A stretch of DNA of 64,000 bases, taken from assembly GCA_015069135.1 (NCBI GenBank), contig SVJE01000003.1, positions 109,699 through 173,698 of the forward strand, written 5' to 3'. The notes below the pieces were generated by a model. That model was not told the origin of the DNA, searched no databases, and saw nothing but the letters and a program-made list of their open reading frames with translations. This document shows, in pieces, positions 59,545 to 64,000 of this stretch (the stretch's first letter is position 1; the number at the start of each line of letters is the position of its first letter). This stretch comes from Oscillospiraceae bacterium. Its GTDB lineage: Bacteria; Bacillota; Clostridia; UBA1212; SIG427. Both the position numbers and the translations under genes were made by a program.

Positions 59545-61463
59545 GTAAGTTGTTAAGAACTGTTTATAAAAACGGTAAGACTCTTTCAAAGTCTTCCAAA
59601 ACCCTAGAGGATTTATATAAGATTATTTGTAGCCATGGAGATTCAGTTATGGCTGAATATTCTACTATGACTAAAAAGTTTACATACTCTTATAAGCAAG
59701 CTGAAGCTGATATTGGTAAAATAGCTGTTTCTATTAGTAAAGAAACAGGTGAGACCGGTAAGTTTATAGGACTTCATGGTGACAACAGCTATCAGTGGAT
59801 AGTTATGTTCTGGGGTATTTTAAAAAGCGGAAACAAACCATATCTTATTAATTTAAGACAACCTGTTGATTTTACAACAAGAATATTAAAAACTCTTGAT
59901 GTGAGCCATGTTGTAACATTAAATGATTGTCCTGACTACGGAATTAATATTTTATATTATGATGATTTGATCAAAAAGTCTGATTCTGTTTCCCGGGAAA
60001 TAAATGTTGCCTTCGGAAATGAATTTGCCCTTGCCACCAGTGGAACAACTTTAAAGGAAAAAATCTGTGTGTACAATGGTGAAAAAATCTGTAATCAGTT
60101 GTTGAATTTTCCCAATATAGTCAGAGCAAATAAACGGATTTCCAGAGAAGGAAACAGTGGTATGAAGTTACTGGCGTTTCTTCCTATGTATCATATTTTT
60201 GGCCTTGAAGCCATGTATTTATGGTTTTCTTTTGCAGGAGCAACGTTTGTGTTTCTTTCAGATCTTGCACCGGCCAACATTTTAAGGACCTGTCGTTACC
60301 ATGAGGTAACTCATGTTTTTGCAGTGCCGTTGTTATGGCATTCAGTTGAAAAAGGTTTTTTAAGAGAACTTGAGACTAAAGACGAAAAAACAAAGCAGAA
60401 GTTTAAAAAAGTATCAGCTTTGTCTTTGAAGATTCAGAATGTGTTTCCGAATTTGGGTAAAGCCTTTGCCGGTAAAATATTTAAAGATGTTCAGAACAAA
60501 CTTCTTGGAACTAATATTAAATTCTGTATTTCCGGAGGAAGTGCTGTAAAGACTTCTTCGCTGAAATTGTTGAATTCTATCGGATATCATCTTTGTAACG
60601 GATATGGCATGAGCGAAATTGGTATTACTTCAGTTGAATTGTCAGGCAAGCCTAAAGAACTTATAAAAGGTTCTATAGGTAAACCTTTTGATTCTGTTTG
60701 TTATAAAATCGGAGAGCAGCAACAGTTACTGGTTAAAGGAGATTCCCTTTGCAGTAATGTTATTATAGACGGTGAAATGCAGTCTATGCCTGAATGGTTT
60801 CCAACAGGGGATATAATGCATACAGATGAAAAAGGTGCCTATTATATTGACGGACGTGTCTCAGATGTAGTTTTCGGTGATGATGGAGAGAATCTTAACC
60901 CTGACTATGCTGAACAGGCCTTCGAACTGAAAGATGCAACTGCACTTTCAGTACTTGGAAACAGTGATAATACCAGACTTATGTTAGTGGTAAGAATTTC
61001 AAAAGGTTTGATGCAGATACAAAAAGATCGCCTTAAAGATGAAATACGTTTATGTAATGAAAAGTTACCACCTTCTTATCGTGTTGGTATTGTGAAGTTT
61101 ACATACGATCCTCTTATGAGCGAACAGGCTATTAAAGTAAGTCGTGCATATTTAAGAAGAGCTATAGAGGAAGGAAAGGTAAGCCTTTTTGATATGGATT
61201 TACTTGATCAGCCTGTTGAAGAAGGCGAAGACTCAGAGATAAAATGTATATTAAGAGAACTTTTTGCAAAGACACTTAATGTACCTGTAGAACAAATAAC
61301 TGATAATGGTCATTTTATGCTGGATCTGAACGGATCAAGTCTTGACTATTTTACACTTGTAGGATTCATTCAGGAAAGATTTAATGTGAGAATTGACTTT
61401 GAAACAGGACAGTTTGGCTACAGTGTAAATGATTTTGAGAAAATAATTAAGGAATTGATATAA
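59541..61463 (+). CDS. AMP-forming acyl ligase fused to a C-terminal acyl carrier domain
   Basis: 640 residues. Adenylation domain with LATSGTTLKEK (~165), NGYGMSEIG (~355) and a C-terminal Lys motif SEQAIKVSRAYLR; then an acyl carrier domain (about 570-640) with LDLNGSSLDYF, where Ser600 would carry phosphopantetheine. The usual Asp before that Ser is Ser here. The enzyme would activate an acid and load it on its own carrier. Neighbours on both sides are lipid enzymes. It overlaps the GPH gene and is one base ahead of plsC. Confidence 0.83.
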   Translation: MSKLLRTVYKNGKTLSKSSKTLEDLYKIICSHGDSVMAEYSTMTKKFTYSYKQAEADIGKIAVSISKETGETGKFIGLHGDNSYQWIVMFWGILKSGNKPYLINLRQPVDFTTRILKTLDVSHVVTLNDCPDYGINILYYDDLIKKSDSVSREINVAFGNEFALATSGTTLKEKICVYNGEKICNQLLNFPNIVRANKRISREGNSGMKLLAFLPMYHIFGLEAMYLWFSFAGATFVFLSDLAPANILRTCRYHEVTHVFAVPLLWHSVEKGFLRELETKDEKTKQKFKKVSALSLKIQNVFPNLGKAFAGKIFKDVQNKLLGTNIKFCISGGSAVKTSSLKLLNSIGYHLCNGYGMSEIGITSVELSGKPKELIKGSIGKPFDSVCYKIGEQQQLLVKGDSLCSNVIIDGEMQSMPEWFPTGDIMHTDEKGAYYIDGRVSDVVFGDDGENLNPDYAEQAFELKDATALSVLGNSDNTRLMLVVRISKGLMQIQKDRLKDEIRLCNEKLPPSYRVGIVKFTYDPLMSEQAIKVSRAYLRRAIEEGKVSLFDMDLLDQPVEEGEDSEIKCILRELFAKTLNVPVEQITDNGHFMLDLNGSSLDYFTLVGFIQERFNVRIDFETGQFGYSVNDFEKIIKELI

Positions 61464-61464
61464 G

Positions 61465-62106
61465 ATGTATGAATTTTTCAGATGGCTGGCACTTATATCT
61501 GCCTGGCCGGCACAACTAATCTGGTTCAAGAAAAAAATATTTTACCAAGATAGAAAATCCCAGGGACGTAAAGTCAAAGGAAATGCTTTGGTTATATCAA
61601 ACCACTATAGCGCTCTTGATTATATGGTTAATCTCTATGTATTTCCCGGTCGCAAACTTTATGTTGTGCTTTCTGAAATGATATATCAGCTGAGCAAGTT
61701 CTTCTATTTTGGCATGAGATGTTTCGGAGGGATTCAGTCCAGACGTGATATTATGGGAATGGGCTTTATAGATGAAGCCGTCAAAGTGCTGGAAAAGGGT
61801 AAAATGGTACAGATTTTCCCGGAGGCATACACTAATGATAAGGATAAGGTTATGCAACCTTTTAAACCCAGTTACATAATGATTGCCTTAAGGTCGGGAG
61901 CTCCTATTATTCCGGTTATTACAGACGGCAATTACGGATTGTTTAAGAGAGTGCATGTAATTATCGGAGAAAAAATTTATATTTCTGATTATTGCACCTC
62001 TGAAAATCCTTCCAGGGAAGAGATACAGAAATTAAATGATATGGTATTTTACAAGTGTCTTGAGCTTCAAAAAGAATTGGACACAAAAATTGCAGGAGAA
62101 AAATAA
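61465..62106 (+). CDS. PlsC-type 1-acyl-glycerol-3-phosphate acyltransferase
   Basis: 213 residues. ISNHYSALD (HxxxxD) holds the catalytic His-Asp; IFPEAYTND replaces the usual FPEG with FPEA; and SGAPIIPVI is the later conserved block. It esterifies a lysolipid with an acyl donor, probably acyl-ACP, at the membrane. Immediately follows the acyl ligase/carrier gene, a likely source of acyl donor, and shares a base with the hydrolase gene. Confidence 0.85.
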   Translation: MYEFFRWLALISAWPAQLIWFKKKIFYQDRKSQGRKVKGNALVISNHYSALDYMVNLYVFPGRKLYVVLSEMIYQLSKFFYFGMRCFGGIQSRRDIMGMGFIDEAVKVLEKGKMVQIFPEAYTNDKDKVMQPFKPSYIMIALRSGAPIIPVITDGNYGLFKRVHVIIGEKIYISDYCTSENPSREEIQKLNDMVFYKCLELQKELDTKIAGEK

Positions 62107-63056
62107 TGGAAATACTCAACATAATTCTGATTATATTTATAGTGTCTTCAGCTCTTTTTGGTATTGCATCTTTTTTTATTACAGCATATGTTCTCTTTTC
62201 GATTCATTTAAAACGTAGCAAACCGGAAAAATGGGGTAGAGAATGTTCTTCTGATGACCCGATTCAGGTTGCTATGTACAATGAAGGATTGGAGTGGGGA
62301 GAGGAAAATGAAGCTTTTAAGAAAGATGTACATATTGTCAATGAAGGTATGAATCTTTATGGTGAGTACTTTGATTTTGGTTATGATAAGGCTGTTATTA
62401 TGGTACCGGGGCGTACAGAAGGTCTCCGTTACGGATACTTTTTTGCATCTGTATATAAAGAAAAAGGCTATAATGTGCTTGCCATAGATCAGAGAGCTCA
62501 CGGTAAAAGTGATGGTAAATATAACACAATCGGATTTGAAGAGCATAAAGATATTATTTCATGGGCGGAGTTTATACATGAGAAATTTTGTGTAAAATCC
62601 ATTGTTCTCCATGGTATTTGTATTGGTGCATCCTGCAGTATGTTTGCTCTTGTTTCTGACAAATGTCCTTCGTATTTGATTGGCATGGTGGGAGAGGGTA
62701 TTTATCCTGACTTTTGGGAAAGTTTTAAAAACCATATGATTGCTCTTAAAAAACCTGTAGAACCTTTTATTACTCTGGTTAATATGTGGATGAAACTTTT
62801 TACCGGATATACAATGAAATTCGGACCTAAAAATGTTATAGATAAAATGGATAAAGCTCTTCTGATGATTCATGGCAAGGAGGATTTGTATTCTTTACCC
62901 TGTGAGGCTGAAAAACTGTATGAAATGAGCATTGCAAAGCCTAAAAATATTGTATGGGTTGAAAAAGGGGCACATTCTCAGCTACGCCATGCTGATAAAG
63001 AAAAATATGATAATGCAGTAAGAATATTCCTGGATAAGATAGCCATAAAACAGTAA
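62106..63056 (+). CDS. Membrane-anchored alpha/beta hydrolase with Cys nucleophile (GxCxG)
   Basis: 316 residues. A long N-terminal membrane helix (IILIIFIVSSALFGIASFFI) is followed by an alpha/beta hydrolase fold: VPGRTEGLRYGYFFA, IDQRAHGKSDG, and the nucleophile elbow HGICIGAS with Cys172 in place of Ser. Asp260 (GKEDLYSLP) and His290 (GAHSQLRH) complete the triad. A Cys at this spot is known in PHA synthases and favours acyl transfer over hydrolysis. Last gene of the lipid cluster. Confidence 0.82.
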   Translation: MEILNIILIIFIVSSALFGIASFFITAYVLFSIHLKRSKPEKWGRECSSDDPIQVAMYNEGLEWGEENEAFKKDVHIVNEGMNLYGEYFDFGYDKAVIMVPGRTEGLRYGYFFASVYKEKGYNVLAIDQRAHGKSDGKYNTIGFEEHKDIISWAEFIHEKFCVKSIVLHGICIGASCSMFALVSDKCPSYLIGMVGEGIYPDFWESFKNHMIALKKPVEPFITLVNMWMKLFTGYTMKFGPKNVIDKMDKALLMIHGKEDLYSLPCEAEKLYEMSIAKPKNIVWVEKGAHSQLRHADKEKYDNAVRIFLDKIAIKQ

Positions 63057-63090
63057 CAAAATTTATAAAAAATATTCTTAAAAACATGTA

Positions 63091-63119
63091 TTGCATAGCA
63101 CGGAACACTGTGTTATAAT
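63091..63119 (+). promoter_or_regulatory. Promoter of tRNA-Pro
   Basis: TTGCAT (63091-63096), 17 bp, TATAAT (63114-63119). Confidence 0.8.
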
Positions 63120-63132
63120 ACCACTTGCTGTC

Positions 63133-63210
63133 CGGGGTGTAGCTCAGTTTGGCTAGAGTGCTTGCTTGGGGTGCAAGAGGTCGCCTGTTCAAGTCAGGTC
63201 ACTCCGACCA
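63133..63210 (+). tRNA. tRNA-Pro (anticodon GGG)
   Basis: Acceptor CGGGGTG/CACTCCG, D-arm TAGCTCAG, anticodon stem CTTGC/GCAAG with loop TTGGGGT giving GGG, T-loop TTCAAGT, encoded CCA. It reads CCC and CCU codons. Confidence 0.93.
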
Positions 63211-63211
63211 C

Positions 63212-63247
63212 ATAAAAGTTCGTGTGGCCAAAGCCCGGAACTTTTAT
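63212..63247 (+). terminator. Hairpin after tRNA-Pro
   Basis: ATAAAAGTTC (63212-63221) pairs with GAACTTTTAT (63238-63247). No long T-run, so it may be a processing or weak termination site. Confidence 0.45.
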
Positions 63248-63262
63248 ATGAAAATAATGCTC

Positions 63263-63291
63263 TTGCATTTTTTTTAGCTGTGTGATATAAT
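63263..63291 (+). promoter_or_regulatory. Promoter of tRNA-Gln
   Basis: TTGCAT (63263-63268), 17 bp, TATAAT (63286-63291). Confidence 0.78.
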
Positions 63292-63359
63292 GACCGGCGT
63301 ACCTCAAAAGCGAGGGCATTTATATAATGCTGATTGCAGTAATGCAATCGCATAAGTGA

Positions 63360-63433
63360 AGCGGAATTGTGTAAAGGTAGCACGATTGACTCTGACTCAA
63401 TTTGTCTGGGTTCGAATCCTAGTTCCGCTGCCA
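63360..63433 (+). tRNA. tRNA-Gln (anticodon CTG)
   Basis: Acceptor AGCGGAA/TTCCGCT, anticodon stem ATTGA/TCAAT with loop CTCTGAC giving CTG, T-loop TTCGAAT, encoded CCA. Reads CAG codons. Confidence 0.93.
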
Positions 63434-63434
63434 T

Positions 63435-63467
63435 AACCGATCAGAGAGTAGTCTCTGGTCGGTTTTT
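63435..63467 (+). terminator. Terminator after tRNA-Gln
   Basis: AACCGATCAGAGA (63435-63447) pairs with TCTCTGGTCGGTT (63452-63464), then T-run. Confidence 0.88.
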
Positions 63468-63488
63468 CATTTAAAAAGTTTCTGTATG

Positions 63489-63517
63489 TTGTTATAATTT
63501 TTATTTCATGATAAAAT
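63489..63517 (+). promoter_or_regulatory. Promoter of the right-end dockerin gene
   Basis: TTGTTA (63489-63494), 17 bp, TGATAAAAT with TAAAAT at 63512-63517; matches the BspA gene promoters at 9515 and 11229. Confidence 0.65.
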
Positions 63518-63546
63518 TGTTAAAAATGATTTCGAGGTGGATATTA

Positions 63547-64000
63547 ATGTTAACATATCTGAAAAAATGTTTATTGATTCTTTTGGTGGTTATTTTATCA
63601 GTTCCTGTATGTTTTGTTGCTGTAGGTGCAGATACGCTTCCTTTCCAAGTAAGAGATCTTTCCAGATATATACTTGAAGATAGTTCTTATTTTTCCGGTG
63701 CAAAACCTAATTGGACGGTAGATAAGATGCTGACTGATTTTGTTTCAGGAGACTCATATGAAGTTTATAATGGAGAAAATCCGGTTAATTCTTCTTCTGA
63801 AACAGTTAAGACCGGATTAACATTAAAAAATGAAACCCGGGATTCTGTTTGTACAATTGTACTTAAAGGTGACCTTAACGGTGACGGAAGAATAAGTACT
63901 ATAGACTATATGAAAATTAAAACTTATATTTCCGGTAATAGCACATTAAGTGGTGCTTCTCTTAATGCTGCTGATTTTGATGGAAACGGTGAAATTAAAG
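63547..64000 (+). CDS. Secreted dockerin-containing protein, N-terminal part (3' truncated by window)
   Basis: 151 codons visible. Signal peptide (MLTYLKKCLLILLVVILSVPVCFVAVGA), a ~80-residue module, then the first half of a type I dockerin (LKGDLNGDGRISTIDYMKIKTY and DFDGNGEIK). The module and dockerin closely match residues 30-165 of the EEP/dockerin protein at 5284, including KTGLTLKN and VLKGD. The catalytic or binding domain lies outside the window. GAGGTGG precedes the ATG. Confidence 0.82.
   Translation, partial: MLTYLKKCLLILLVVILSVPVCFVAVGADTLPFQVRDLSRYILEDSSYFSGAKPNWTVDKMLTDFVSGDSYEVYNGENPVNSSSETVKTGLTLKNETRDSVCTIVLKGDLNGDGRISTIDYMKIKTYISGNSTLSGASLNAADFDGNGEIK

Noticed and set aside
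63189..63434. Minus-strand 81-codon frame across the tRNA genes
   Set aside because: It is antisense to tRNA-Pro and tRNA-Gln, which are well supported by structure.

Overview
The window is about 64 kb of AT-rich chromosome from a Firmicute of class Clostridia. The evidence is the infC-rpmI-rplT cluster with a leader region, TTGACA/TATAAT-type promoters with 17-bp spacers, strong GGAGG ribosome binding sites, FakA/FakB-type genes, RNase J, and secreted proteins carrying type I dockerin modules and BspA-type leucine-rich repeats. These surface proteins suggest a gut or rumen anaerobe, but the species cannot be named from the sequence alone.

Layout. 0-9.5 kb: the end of feoB, a yybP-ykoY (Mn2+) riboswitch ahead of a cation/calcium exchanger, the infC operon (infC appears to start at AUA), a secreted nuclease-fold protein with a dockerin, and a MarR/acyl-CoA ligase pair. 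9.5-13 kb: two BspA-like surface proteins sharing an almost identical ~0.8-kb block but with different C-terminal modules. 13-19.5 kb: SDR and PAP2 genes facing an esterase-ruvCAB-queH-MBL-methyltransferase operon. 19.6-24.9 kb: an accessory region with a RhuM/Fic gene under a LexA-like box, then a ~3.7-kb insert inside the 5' end of a low-molecular-weight tyrosine phosphatase gene. The insert is flanked by a 14-bp direct repeat and carries two candidate small RNAs, a DUF3800 gene, a micro-ORF behind an operator-like promoter, and a HEPN/DUF4209 gene. 25-35 kb: mostly housekeeping and membrane genes (cyclophilin, galE, TraX-like, CorC-like, dCMP deaminase, serA, AEC transporter). 35.5-43.7 kb: purE-M-N-H-D, alaS and hinT.

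43.8-47.5 kb: an amino-acid ABC transporter operon in which a ~0.6-kb segment is inverted between 10-bp inverted repeats. This splits the permease into two opposed halves and gives the binding protein a foreign hydrophobic tail; inverting the segment on paper restores an in-frame binding protein-permease-ATPase operon. 47.5-55.3 kb: mostly minus strand, with a racemase, a nucleotidyltransferase, SDR, ECF S component and coaX, an M14 peptidase and RNase J, plus one plus-strand degenerate metallophosphoesterase.

55.5-63.1 kb: a six-gene lipid cluster: FakB (DegV), FakA, a GPH/MFS transporter, an AMP-forming acyl ligase fused to an acyl carrier domain, a PlsC-type acyltransferase and a membrane-anchored alpha/beta hydrolase whose nucleophile is Cys rather than Ser. 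It looks like a self-contained route for taking up, activating and re-esterifying acyl chains. tRNA-Pro(GGG) and tRNA-Gln(CTG) follow. The window ends inside a paralogue of the dockerin-bearing secreted protein at 5.3 kb.

The strongest leads are the inverted ABC operon, the phosphatase-gene insert with its RNAs and HEPN protein, and the lipid operon with the GxCxG hydrolase.
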